64,000 nt of DNA from Plectosphaerella cucumerina (lineage: Eukaryota; Ascomycota; Sordariomycetes; Glomerellales; Plectosphaerellaceae): assembly GCA_020746995.1 (NCBI GenBank), contig JAGPXD010000002.1, positions 1,426,001 to 1,490,000 of the forward strand, given 5' to 3'. The position numbers were made by a program, and so were the translations under genes. The notes beneath the pieces were generated by a model. It worked only from the letters and a program-made list of their open reading frames with translations. It had not been told where the DNA came from and did not search any database. Positions 13,556 to 24,854 of this stretch are shown here, one piece after another. Numbering within the stretch: the first letter of the stretch is position 1; the number at the start of each line of letters is the position of its first letter.

Positions 13556-14833
13556 TTACTTGCGCATGGAAGAGGCGCGGCGCTTGCGGATCTCGGCCTT
13601 CTCGGTCTTCTTCTCGGCAATGCGCTTGGCAAGGACCTGGGCGTACTCGTTCTGGAGGGGTTGTCAGTTGGGCTCTGGGAGGATGGAGAGAAGGGGGAAC
13701 ACGTACGGCCTCGTCCTTGACCTTCTCGGACTGGCGGCGCTTGAGCGCGATGCGGTGGCGCTTGTGCTGCAGGCGCTGGGGGGTGACCAGGCGCTGGATG
13801 CGGGGAGCCTTGGTGTAAGGCTTCTTGCCCTCACCCTTGGGCTGGACCTCGCGGCGGATGACGTACTTGCGGACCTATTGTCCCAAAGGGTTTGGTTAGC
13901 TGTCGTCACGTAGGGTGGATTATTTGTGGTTCGAATGTAGCCCAGCACACGCCCGGTTCTCTCCCTCTGTCCCCCGAGCAAAACATAAATGCTCGACGGC
14001 GTGGACCGTTCGAAGAGGGACAGAGAGGAAAAAGGGTCGCGGCCTTTGTTTCTCTCTCTTCTCACACTCTACCCGGCCTGCGTGGGATTGCTCCGCAGCA
14101 GCGAGGCCGGGCAGGCGATGACGAGGTGGCTCTTCGAGGTCCACAGGAGCACACGTACATCGTCATCCTTGGTGAGGCCGAAGAACTTGCGGATCTTGGT
14201 GGCGCGCTTGGGGCCCAGGCGCTTGGGGTGGACAACATCGGTCAGGCCGGGGATGTCCTGCTCGCCCTGCTTGACGACGGAGAGGGCAAGGACGGAGAGG
14301 TCCTGGCCGACGATGCAGCCACGGACGGACTTGCGCTTGCGCTCGCCGGTGCGGCGGGGGCGGTAGCACGAGTGGCCGTCGGACAGGAGCAGACGGGTAC
14401 GGCGGGGGAGCATGACACCCTGCTTCATGGGGAAACCCTGCTTGTCGTTGCCTCCGGTGATGCGGAAGATGTAGCCCTTGAACTCATCGCCAAGGGTGTC
14501 GGCAGGGACCTCGGCGCCCATACGCTTCTCCATGAAGATGGCGAGCTTGCGCTCATCCTCAACATCGATGAGCTTCTGGCTGCCGTTGGCAGGGTAGGAG
14601 ATGTTCAACTGTAGAAGAATGGGTCAGCGTTTGGGTCGAGGGTGGACGTCCTCCAAGAAAAGTTTGAATCCCCCATCGATATCTACACCCGACGAATTCC
14701 AGCCGCCCAGCAACGCTCGAGATCGGTCGGGACGGATTGCGCGCGACAGGGCGACGGAAAGACGGCCGGGGCTTCATTCGATGCGAGATTCGTCGTCTTC
14801 TTCGGATGCTCTGGTGGCTTTTCGTACCTTCAT
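13556..14833 (-). CDS. rps6: 40S ribosomal protein S6 (eS6)
   Basis: Small-subunit ribosomal protein and the classical phosphorylated S6. Exons from 5' to 3' on the minus strand: 14828-14833 (only ATG AAG), 14159-14608, 13707-13874 and 13556-13651, giving 239 aa. The reading begins [11 protein letters not shown], contains the conserved GDEFKGYIF and [15 protein letters not shown] segments, and ends with a basic tail [10 protein letters not shown]. The tail includes the RRxSS context that is phosphorylated in S6 of other eukaryotes. Introns are 219, 284 and 55 bp. A tiny first exon and long early introns are usual for ribosomal protein genes. Intron 2 can fold into a multi-branched structure (separate entry). 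CTF8 lies head-to-head about 455 bp upstream. Confidence 0.97.
13961..14030. other. Structured element inside RPS6 intron 2
   Basis: A 9-bp perfect inverted repeat, ctctgtccc at 13965-13973 and gggacagag at 14017-14025, encloses two further small inverted repeats: gagca/tgctc at 13976-13980 and 13990-13994, and acgg/ccgt at 13996-13999 and 14006-14009. Together they can form a three-way junction in the RNA. I find no clear C/D or H/ACA snoRNA boxes. It may be an autoregulatory intron element or an unknown intronic RNA, or simply chance. Confidence 0.4.
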
Positions 14834-15288
14834 CTTGCCGGCGCTGGGTGGTGCAAGACTTCTTGTCGGGCTGGGCTGGTGGTCAGTAAGGTCGGATGTC
14901 AAAACAGAAAAAGAGGACTCTCCCCCTTCTGAGGAGGAAAATTGAAATCGGTCGTGTGCGCTAAAGGTAGCGAGAGGGCAAAATTGTGGCCAATGGGGAC
15001 GTCGGAGGTGGAGCTGGGGATGGCGGTGAACCGAAGAAATTCCGGGCGTCTGCCCTTGGGTGGGGCCGTTTTGGAGATGGAGATCTCGTGCCGTTTGGGG
15101 GCCAAGGGGTTGGGGCGCACGGGCCATGGAAGACTTACCCGTCGCGTGTCTCGCTGGATCTCGGCGCGTCGTTCGTCTCACATCAGACGTGGGCAGGCAA
15201 TTTCAAGGAGTGGCATCGATCAAATTCTCACCGGGGAGCTCCCAATTATTGCCCCCTTCACCCCAACACTAATCACACCGGCTCCAAG
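14834..15288. promoter_or_regulatory. Divergent promoter region, RPS6 / CTF8
   Basis: 455 bp between the start codons of two divergent genes, so both promoters must lie here. I could not pick out specific elements with confidence. Confidence 0.5.
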
Positions 15289-15720
15289 ATGTCTCAGATC
15301 AAGGTGTACCCCCCAAGGCCGTCCCGGTCGACGCCAGAGAACCCCATGCCTCCGACGATCCAAACGCCAGTGGGCTTGGCCCTGCTGGAGATGCAGGGGA
15401 CTATCAACCTTCCCGAGGGCTCTATCGACGGCGACGGCAAGGCGATAAGCAGTGTTCCTGTCGGCAACATCGTCTTTCCGGACTACCACCCAGAGACTCA
15501 GGAGGCGGGAAGCACAGCCTGGATGAAGCGCGTCTACTTCTACGTCGGTCCCCACCAGCGACTTGCCGGCGAGGTGAAGAAGCTTCCCAAGGCCCTAGCG
15601 GTCGTCCGGAGAAGGACTGAAGCCGGCTCTGACCCGGAGCAGCTGGAGGTGGCCGAAATCATCCGCTACAAGCTCGTCTTCTCCCAACGGCCCGAGCCGG
15701 TCAACACGGAGATTGCTTAG
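15289..15720 (+). CDS. ctf8: Chromosome transmission fidelity protein 8 (Ctf8)
   Basis: Small subunit of the alternative Ctf18-Dcc1-Ctf8 RFC clamp loader, needed for sister chromatid cohesion and replication-stress signalling. Single exon, 143 aa, starting MSQIKVYPP. An upstream in-frame extension exists (from about 14986) but lies in the promoter, so the ATG at 15289 is preferred. The diagnostic region is GLALLEMQGTINLPEG followed by a strand reading VGNIVFPDY, then a basic segment and a C-terminal IIRYKLVFSQRP. These match the Ctf8 family pattern of a conserved LLELQG-type motif and a hydrophobic C-terminus. Convergent with DPH1, with 118 bp between the stops. Confidence 0.88.
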   Translation: MSQIKVYPPRPSRSTPENPMPPTIQTPVGLALLEMQGTINLPEGSIDGDGKAISSVPVGNIVFPDYHPETQEAGSTAWMKRVYFYVGPHQRLAGEVKKLPKALAVVRRRTEAGSDPEQLEVAEIIRYKLVFSQRPEPVNTEIA

Positions 15721-15838
15721 GACCAGCCTCCTGTACGGTTCTGAGGCCGCATCACAGAGGTGCCAACGCAGAACGAAAGCGCTACGACACATACGTTTAA
15801 CCGACGAAAAGATTGTTCATCACCATTCACTTCAGATG

Positions 15839-17245
15839 CTAGCTCTTGACGCCAATCTCGGCCGGCTTCGTCCTGCCAAGCCCATCCTTGCCGTAATAAT
15901 CCATCGGGTATACGCTCTTGCCCCAATCCTCGCGCACCTCGAGGGCGACGAGGGCCTCGTACGGTGTCAGCAACGGGCGAGGGAAAGCGTAACCCCAATC
16001 GATGCTCAGGCGTGGGCATGCAACTTGAACCCAGCACTCAACATCTGCCATCATGGCAAGCTTGCCGGGGAAGATCTCGCTGAGGAGGAGGTTTACCCAG
16101 GGGATGCCCCTCTCGGTGAGGCGTGCCTCGATGGTGGCCATGGTATGAGGGTTACCCTGGCGGCCGAGGGAGCCGAGGATGAGGCCCCATTTGCGAGCCT
16201 TCTTCGCCGTCTTGATGGCGTCACGGCGGAGGGACTGCATCTCGTCGTGGCCGTACGTCTCGCGCGTCAGCTTGCGCGAGTAGGGGTCGTAGCGGTAGGC
16301 GGCTATGGTGGGATTATGAATCATGATGCTCTCGAGGTGGAAGCGGCCGTCGCCGAGGTAGAGGATCATGTCGACAGCGTCATCGTCGCGGAGGCGGGGC
16401 GATGTGCAGCCGAGGATTTCGCCCTTGCTGAGGGGCGTGATCTGGGGGACTAGAACGCGGAAGCCGGCCTTTTCGAGGGTGGCCCTGACGCCGTGGATGG
16501 TAGCGTTGAACTGGATGGTGCCGACGACGGCGATGGTCTTGCCGGCGGTGAAGTTGCGCTCCATGGAAGCGAGGAGGTGCGAGGTATCGATGGAGATGTC
16601 GACGAAGACGTAGAGGGTCTTGATCTTTGTGACGTCGACGGGGATGAGGCAGCTGTGAGCGTAGTGCACGAGGAGATCGCAGCCAAGGGCACGGGCAGTG
16701 TAGTCGTCGATGCAGCAAGCGCCGTAGGTGACGTCGCCCATTATGAGGGTCTCGATGCCGGGGCAGAACTGGGTGAGAATGTCGGAGATGGTGGTGGCGA
16801 AGAGGAGAAGGCCTTCTGGCATCTGAAGGGCGACCTTTTTGGCGCCGCTGGTCTTGATGCGGTGTATGGTCTTTGGGATCTCGAAGCTATAGTTGGATGG
16901 CAGCAGGGAGATGGCCGCCTTGAGTTCGGGGTCGTTGAGGATCTCGGGGGGCACCTGGTTGAGCAGGCGGGGACCTCGCCGCGGTTTGGCGACTGGAAGG
17001 CACAGGGCGCGTCAGTCATGAACATACATGGAGGGACTGGCCAGAATGGGACGGTGCTCACCCTGTATTGAGCTCTCTTCTATGGATGAGTTGTTCGCAG
17101 GCGAGGCCTTTGCGGCGTTCTCGGCAGCTGTCCTCCTGCCGATGAAGCGCTTCTTGGGCTGCTTCAGCTCGGCCTCCTCTTGCCTGTGGACCTCTTCGAT
17201 ATCGGCGGCGATGCCGAGGTCCGTCTGCGCCCGATCCTCCTCCAT
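15839..17245 (-). CDS. dph1: Diphthamide synthesis protein 1 (3-amino-3-carboxypropyl transferase subunit)
   Basis: First step of diphthamide formation on eEF2: Dph1-Dph2 use a non-canonical radical-SAM [4Fe-4S] cluster to move the 3-amino-3-carboxypropyl group of S-adenosylmethionine to a histidine. Exons 17062-17245 and 15839-16992 (69-bp intron) give 445 aa. The start is MEEDRAQTD. Signature blocks are [26 protein letters not shown] (Cys about 154-155), [21 protein letters not shown] and, near the C-terminus, [14 protein letters not shown]. The last supplies the third cluster cysteine. Length fits the family (yeast about 425). It is cytosolic. Confidence 0.95.
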
Positions 17246-17542
17246 GTTCACGGTGGCTGTGATTGTTCCGAGTGCTCTGTTCGGTAGAGTCTCAACTGTG
17301 GACAACCGATTGAAGATCAAGAGAGACCGCGGGAGTATTTCGGAGCTTTGATGGGCGTTGTGACTGACAGAGGTGGGATGTGTTGCCCCGCGATGCATGC
17401 AGTAAAGTGGGTGGTCGCGATGTACTGGATAGATGAAATTTTGGAGGGGTTGCGACAGGCCTCGATAGAGCGATGGACCCCGCGAGTGTCGGGCGGGAAG
17501 GCCCTCCAACGTCCCGACGGGGGACAGTCGCCTTCCCCCCGC

Positions 17543-17573
<31 letters not shown>

Positions 17574-17957
17574 ACCTCTTGGTCCACGCCTGTCGACTGC
17601 ACACTCCCACTCCCACTCCAATCAACTGACTGGACTGGACTGGAACCAGCAACGAGACCGGTGATGTCGACTGGGATTCTCGCGAGCGACGCGACTTCCT
17701 CGACGCTAAGTCGACGTACCTTATACAGCGTCCATCTTCTTCTCTGCCAACTACAATAAAGAGGCGCACGGAGCAAGCATCACATGGCCGCAGATAGAAA
17801 GCAATACGTCCTCAAACACCCAACATAGCTCAGCATAAGTAGGGACGCTCTGCTTTCCCGCTTCAGTCACACTTGAGCGACGAGGGAGGCCTATGACATG
17901 TTTCTCAACATCGCGAACATACATGTGCTGTCAGACAAAAACCAGACAAAAGCCAGA
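17246..17957. other. Intergenic region upstream of DPH1
   Basis: About 710 bp between the DPH1 start and the chitinase stop, both on the minus strand. It holds the DPH1 promoter and the chitinase 3' region, plus the poly-C/CA tract listed separately. Short open frames here are driven by low complexity and have no support. Confidence 0.5.
17535..17576. repeat. Poly-C run followed by (CA)n microsatellite
   Basis: Six C, one G, then an uninterrupted run of about 18 C (17542-17559) passing straight into about eight CA units. It lies upstream of DPH1. Confidence 0.9.
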
Positions 17958-20016
17958 TTACAGCTCGTCGCTTTCCGGCGGCATCTCCGTCCCCAAGCAG
18001 GGGAACAGTGTTGGCCAGCTCTCGATGACGCCCTGCCTTTCGCGCGCAATGTTCTCACCCAGCGCCTCGATGAGAGTGCCATCGTCCAAATCGACGGCCC
18101 AAACCATTACCCTATTTGGATGTTAGTCTAAGTTTTCAAGAACGAACACATGGAATGGTTGCAACTCACCCGCCCAAGCAGCGCCTGTTCGCAAAATCGA
18201 TCTTCATCCCAAGAGTCTCGGCATCGTCGAAGCTGACCCATTGATCAGTGTCCCACGTGACGATGACTGCCGCCGCCTCCTGGTCAATCTTGATATTGGC
18301 ACCATTGGCAATGATCTGGTTGATCTCCGCGGCTGATAGGACACCGGGTGTTCCCGTGCATTCGCCGCCCTTGGCGCCCTCGGTGAATTCGCACCCGGCA
18401 TCCATGCAGTTGGGGTCCTTCATCGTGAAGCCTGCGGAAAGATTAGCCTGACGAGCTTCAGCCAGGATTTGAGACGTGCTTACTGCGACCGTAGAAACCC
18501 AGACCAAGCGTGATGCGCTCAGGGTTGATATTGTTCCTCCAAAACAGCTCCAGACCGTTCTCGATCATGGTTAGATTGGTATGAGCATGCGCGTACGGAC
18601 CCAGCGACTGGATAAGTCAGTGTCTGTTTATCTAGCATCCCCGATGCGGAGTTTTCTGTCAAGCTTACCTCAATGTCCTTGTCCCAGACGCCGTCTGCTC
18701 AAATGGGTCAGCAAAGCGACGACATCAGCCTCATTTTTTTGCCACTCACGGATATCATAGGTCATGACGTTGAACCAGTCCACGTATGGCTCCATCTCCT
18801 GAAGATTGAAGCCCCTGAGATACCAGTATGAGGCGGGCTGTCGCCGCCACAAATCATGTCAGTCGTTTGCATCGTGCAGACATATCAAATATTGGGAAAG
18901 ACGTACCACGGCAAGACTGAGCCCATACTTTCGGCCCGAGGCGTTGAGACGCGCTCGCAATCTGCGGAGGAGGTTGACATAGTTGTCGAAATCTTCCGGA
19001 ATTCCACCCCGATCCTCCGCGACAGGATACTCCCAGTCAAGATCAACACCATCGAGGTTCCACTTCTTCATGAAAGTGATGAGCGAGTCGAAGAACTTGT
19101 CTTGGTTGGCTTCCGATTTTGCCATGTCGGAGAATGCTGTCTGATACGGACCGGGGTCGTTCATGGCCCAGCCTCCGATGGCTACACCGGCAGGTTAGCA
19201 ATTTTACGATGAGAAGGTAGTATGGATTTGGTTTCTCACCAATCCAAACCTGAAGCCCAGGCTGCTTCAGCTTGAGGCCCGCGACCGACCCATAAAGGGC
19301 TGCCGTGCCGGCATCCATGTCGTCGAGCTGGAAGGTCGTAGGGTTGATGAGAGCAAAGGAGAAGATGAGATGTGTGTAGATGCCTGTGTGGCGCGTTAGT
19401 GGACGGTGCTGTTCGTACTGACACTGCCTGCACCATGCCGTGCGCACTCACCCAAAGGTATATCATCGGGCGGCATACCTGCAACCTGCCTGTCAGTTGC
19501 AAGTTCACAGCAGTTATTCAGTCGAGATACTCACGCCCGCAAGGTCTGGCCAAGTTCCATCCCTCATAGTAGCCCATCGTTCTGCCCTCTGATGATCTTG
19601 CAGCCGGGTCACACTGAGGCTGGGCGGGAATGTTACCGCCACAGAAATCCGCTGTCGTACCACAGAAGCCAAATTCACTGCAGCAGACGTTCAAGGGGCA
19701 GTCAGAAGCTTCAGACCACTCCGCACCCCAACCGGGGTCACATTCACTCTTCTCATTGCAGGAGGAGGTGCACCCCTCGCCGCAAAAGTCAGGGCCCAGA
19801 CCGCAGACGCCGTTGCCTTGGTCGTCACTTGACTCTGGCATCAGTATGCTTCCAAAGTTCCAGGGTGTTTTGGACTTACAGAGGACCGCAGCAGCCAAGA
19901 TCACAAGGCCTCGACTCGGAGCAGGTGTACCTCTCCTCGTCTTGGGCGTGGACGCCAGTGATGATGGATGTGAGGAGTGGCAGGATAAGCCAAAGCTGGC
20001 TACGAGAGGCCAACAT
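17958..20016 (-). CDS. Secreted GH18 chitinase with two chitin-binding type-1 (CBM18) modules
   Basis: Hydrolyses chitin. Ten exons, 5' to 3': 19880-20016, 19535-19827, 19452-19478, 19240-19383, 18907-19181, 18750-18837, 18669-18694, 18484-18607, 18170-18431 and 17958-18111, giving 509 aa. A signal peptide (MLASRSQLWLILPLL, cut after HA) precedes two Cys-rich hevein-like modules at about 32-66 and 68-105. The GH18 barrel follows, with DGVDLDWEYP carrying acid/base Glu251, then the MTYDIHGVWD strand and a C-terminal VMVWAVDLDDG. The layout resembles the front half of fungal subgroup-C (killer-toxin-like) class V chitinases. It stops just after the barrel (ESDEL) and lacks their long C-terminal extension. 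Two exons are only 26 and 27 nt. Intron 1 joins best with an AAG acceptor. Divergent to the metalloprotease, and near a LysM gene, which is a typical subgroup-C companion. Confidence 0.93.
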
Positions 20017-21135
<1,119 letters not shown>

Positions 21136-22364
21136 ATGCTCAAGCTTTCGTCCGTTCTCGCCCTCTCGGCGTTGGCCATTCGCCACGTCGATGCTGGCTC
21201 GAGGATGTGGGAGTCTCCTTTGCACTACAAGTCCCAGGATGAGCCTGTTGAAATCAAGCTCAGTCTTGAGGGAAACAACGTAACCATCCTTGGCGTCGAC
21301 ACCAGCAGCATCTCTGACAACGGCACTGAATCCAGCAACGACAAGCGCTGGGTCTCCATCAAGAATGCCGGGCAGAATCAGAGAAACAAGTCGTACCGGT
21401 GGCCTGACAAGACCATCACTTTCCACTTCAAGGACGAAACGGCCAAGGACAGACTATCTGGTCCCCTCGACGCGGCCAAGGCCATGTGGGCCGTTGCTGG
21501 TCTGCCTCCTGACTTCCGCTACGAGGAGGTAGAAGACGAGGCAGAGTATCAAAGCAGGAAGGGCGCAATTCTACTCATCTCGTACAACACGGAAGGGTTT
21601 CTCGCGACGTCCCTAGGTCGGCCGACCGAGAATGACAACGGCCCCAGCCCAGAGATGAAGTTGAGCGACTCGACATCGATTGGCACCCTCAACGTCATTG
21701 CCAACTTTGCGCACGAGCTTGGCGTATGTTCACCAACCCTTTTGATCTGATTCGAATGCTGACCAGGTTTCAGCATGCTTGGGGAATGCATCACGAACAC
21801 CAGAACCCCCAGTTCTGGACGGATCCTTACAGCGAAGCCAACGGCAACCGCGTACAGTTTGGCGAGGGCCATGGTCCCTTCAACTGCGAAGCCCTCTCCG
21901 ACTACGCGGCCACTCGCACGCGCCTGATCGCCGATAATGGTGAGAGCGGCGGCCTCCGCAGGCTCGAAGCCGCGTGCACAAAGCGCGCCTCCGCTATCGA
22001 GCATGGGTTCCGTGGCGCCATGGAGTGGCTTCCCCTCGACGACGGCGAGGACTTCGTTGCCAGCGAGAAACCCTTTGACAAGCTGTCCATCATGCTTTAC
22101 CCCTCACAGGCTGGCGGTAAGGGCGGCGTCTCAGGCGGCACTGACAATCGCGAGTCCGTCCTTGAGTTTCCCAACGGCGAGAAGCTGCCCATCAACACTG
22201 TGCCGTCGCGGCAGGACGTCGAGGGCCTGAAGAAACTCTACAACGTCAAGAGGGGTGGCTTCAAGTCGTTCCTGAGCGAGAGCTCGGATGCGAGCAACAG
22301 CCGCTTCGAGGCCGTCCGGGCCGAGGACCTTGGTCAGTCATGCAGCAACAGGAAGCGCAAGTGA
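21136..22364 (+). CDS. Secreted astacin-like (M12A) zinc metalloprotease
   Basis: Extracellular endopeptidase. Exons 21136-21723 and 21774-22364 give 392 aa. The start MLKLSSVLALSAL begins a signal peptide ending near VDA. A likely propeptide region follows. The catalytic domain begins around YRWPDKTITFHF. The zinc motif reads HELGHAWGMHHEHQNP (His193, His197 and His203 as ligands, Glu194 as catalyst), and SIMLYP forms the Met-turn. Both are hallmarks of astacins and other metzincins. The single 50-bp intron falls exactly between Gly196 and His197, splitting the zinc motif. The C-terminus is basic (NRKRK). Head-to-head with the chitinase and convergent with the LysM gene. Family is clear from motifs; the substrate is unknown. 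Confidence 0.9.
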
Positions 22365-22788
22365 TGCTGTCCATTTCTGGGTCTGGCACCTGCTGCACGA
22401 GTTGCTCGGTTTCTCTTTGTTGATCATGATTGGAGGCGGAGGGCTGGGAGATCTAAGTTGGGGGTATTTCGGCTTCAAATAGGTATTGCAGATGGCATCC
22501 CGCCAAGTGTCATCGACTATGTATCAAATGAGGTTCTGATTTCAGATCAGTTTTTGAAGTTCATGGGCGATGGGGTTCGGAAATTCCTAGCCTTGATGCA
22601 ATGAAGGGTCTTGTGATCATGAGCTCCCGCAGGTAAAGTGCGCAGTGCGCTTGATATAGGGGCCGCGCCACATCTTGAGAGACACGTTCAATAAATCCCG
22701 AGCAGTCAATTGGGAAAAAGCTACATTGATTGACGAAACCGAATCCATGATGAGCTACCAGATTGATACCGATGTCTCGAGACTTTCC
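22365..22788. other. Convergent intergenic region, metalloprotease / LysM gene
   Basis: 424 bp between two stop codons, presumably 3' UTRs. I see no further feature. Confidence 0.5.
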
Positions 22789-24854
22789 TCAGGTGGGCAC
22801 TGGCGGGCCCTCGGAAATGCTAGTCGCAGGACCGCTGATGCCAATGCAGTACCAAGTGTCAACCCAGAGTCCGCCGCAGTCTTCTCCGACGGCAGGGTTC
22901 CACTCGTAAAAGTCACTTTGAGCGGTCTTGTCAGTCCTTTGTCCATCCGACCTGAAGATGTAAAGGCACTTACTCCAGGGCAATGCCAGCGTCGTTCGCG
23001 ATGGCCCAGCAGCCATCATTGGGCTGGGTAAAGTAGAAGCGGCGGCATCCGTCAACCATTCCAGGCTATTGCTTTCGTCAGTTGTGCATATCGTTGGGAG
23101 GAAATGGAGAACAGGTCTCACCTGAACAGGAGACGGAGTAGACACAGGCGACTCTCCGCCGCCGCCGGTCGTGGTCGTCACAGGAGCGCTCGTAGTACCT
23201 GTAGTTGTGGTACCCCCCGGGGTACCTGATGTCGGAATCGGTGTAGTGCCTCCGTCCTCTCCCTCCACGGCAACACAAACATAGAGATCCGCCTCCAGAT
23301 TCGAGCACGAAGAGCCCGACCCGAGAGCGGGGTTGTACTCAATCAGCTTCTCGACGGAGATGCCGTTATGGCGCGCGATGCCGGAGCACGTGTCCTCGTC
23401 CGAGACGAGCCAGTACTCTGCACAATTCTCGACGGTACCGCTCTGGGTCGGCGTGCCGGTCGGAATGGAGACGTCATCCTCGATGGGCGTCGTGGGTGTT
23501 CCGGGAACGGAGACGCAGTACCAAAGCCCGGCTCTGATGCCGGCGCAGTCAGAGCCAACGCCGAGGTTCCACCCCAAGAAGTCATCGAGGGTGAAGCGCC
23601 CAAAGCGGGCGACGATATCCTCGCACGTGTCGATGGAGGAGGCACGGTACCAGGACGTGCAGAGACCCGTGGTGCCACCGGCCGTATCCGTCGGGCGAGT
23701 GGTGGCCGTTGGCGGGGCCGGCAGGTTGGACACGTCGGCCGGGTCATAGGCGGCGATGCAGTAGTAGTAGTCAACCCAGAGAGCGTTGCAGTTTCCGTCG
23801 AGATGAGGGTTCCACTCGAAGAACTGCTCGCGCGTGGAAACTCCAAAGGCAAGAATGGTCTCGCAGTTCTCATCCTGGTCTGTATTAGTATAGGTGCATC
23901 CCTCGCGTGTCGGATGATGGCTGGGGGTTACGACTTACGGCCTGCACCTGGTAGAAGGCGCGGCAGCTGGGCGAGAGCCCGTTGGCCGTGGGCGTGGGAA
24001 TCTCTTCCTCGACCGGAGGAAGCGATGTGGGCACAAATTCAGTTGGCTCAGGGATAGGGGCGACCGTCCCGTTGGCCGTGGGGAAATTGGGCGAGAAGGT
24101 TGACGACTGAGGCCCGATATCGATGCAGACCCAGGTATCCCAGTATAGCCCGCGGCAGTCTGAGCCCACAGCAGGGTTCCAGGCTAGGCTTCATGTTCGG
24201 CTTGTCATTATCTTGATTCATGTTCAAAAAAGCCCGAGGACGGGATGGGCGGTAAGGTACTCACAAATCTCTCATCGTCAGGCCAGGCGGCCCGAAGGAG
24301 CCAACAATGTAATCGCACGTGTGGCCATTGTTGACATAGTGCCAGTTGGTGCACCCCGCGGGCTGTCCCGCCTGTGTCTTCTCAGGCGGCCAGGCGGTGC
24401 CGATGGTGGTTCCAGTGACATCCCACTCCGTGACGGGCACTCGAGTAGAGTACGTCGTGTTGACAGAGGTCTGCGGCCCGGAAGTGGTGGTCTGCGCGCT
24501 TGAACTTGAAATTGTGATGGCAGTCGTCGTGACTGGAGGACGAGTCGTGGTCGTGGTAGCACTGACAGCAGGGCCGACGGAGACGCAGTATGCGTTGCCG
24601 AGCCAGAAGTTGACTAGGCAGTCATCAGAAACATCTGGATTCCACTCCAGAAACTCGTCAAGTGAGATGTCGTAGAGCTGCTGTATGTCCCAACAACCTT
24701 GGCCTTCCTCGACGGTGTGGTAGCCGTTGCAGTTGGGCGCGATGTTGGGGTGAGTCGGACCGCCAGGGCTGGAGTCTTGGGCAGAAGTGATGAGGGCATT
24801 GCCAAAGAGGGCCACGAGAAAGGCAAGTCGTGTCATGTTGGAGTTTGAAGCCAT
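22789..24854 (-). CDS. Secreted protein with six LysM domains
   Basis: Predicted extracellular chitin/peptidoglycan-binding protein. Exons 5' to 3': 24265-24854, 23939-24188, 23122-23874, 22974-23065 and 22789-22915, giving 603 aa. A signal peptide (MTRLAFLVALFGNALITSA) is followed by six LysM units. Each has a Cys-initiated Y/W strand, a (D/N)xC turn and a F/L-x-x-W/Y-N-P motif: FLEWNPDV, FLAWNPAV, FFEWNPHL, FLGWNLGV, LIEYNPAL, FYEWNPAV. Each unit closes with a YC(V/I)(S/A/G)(V/I)-like strand. Thr/Ser/Pro-rich linkers, probably O-glycosylated, separate units 1-2 and 5-6. There is no catalytic domain. Introns 1 and 4 keep the LysM frame only with AAG acceptors. Fungal LysM proteins of this kind bind chitin oligomers and can shield the wall or act as effectors, often beside subgroup-C chitinases. 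That role is inference. Confidence 0.92.

Noticed and set aside
23210..23230. Near-palindrome ggtaccccccggggtacc
   Set aside because: It lies in the coding sequence of a Gly/Thr/Pro linker of the LysM protein and is imperfect; codon use explains it.
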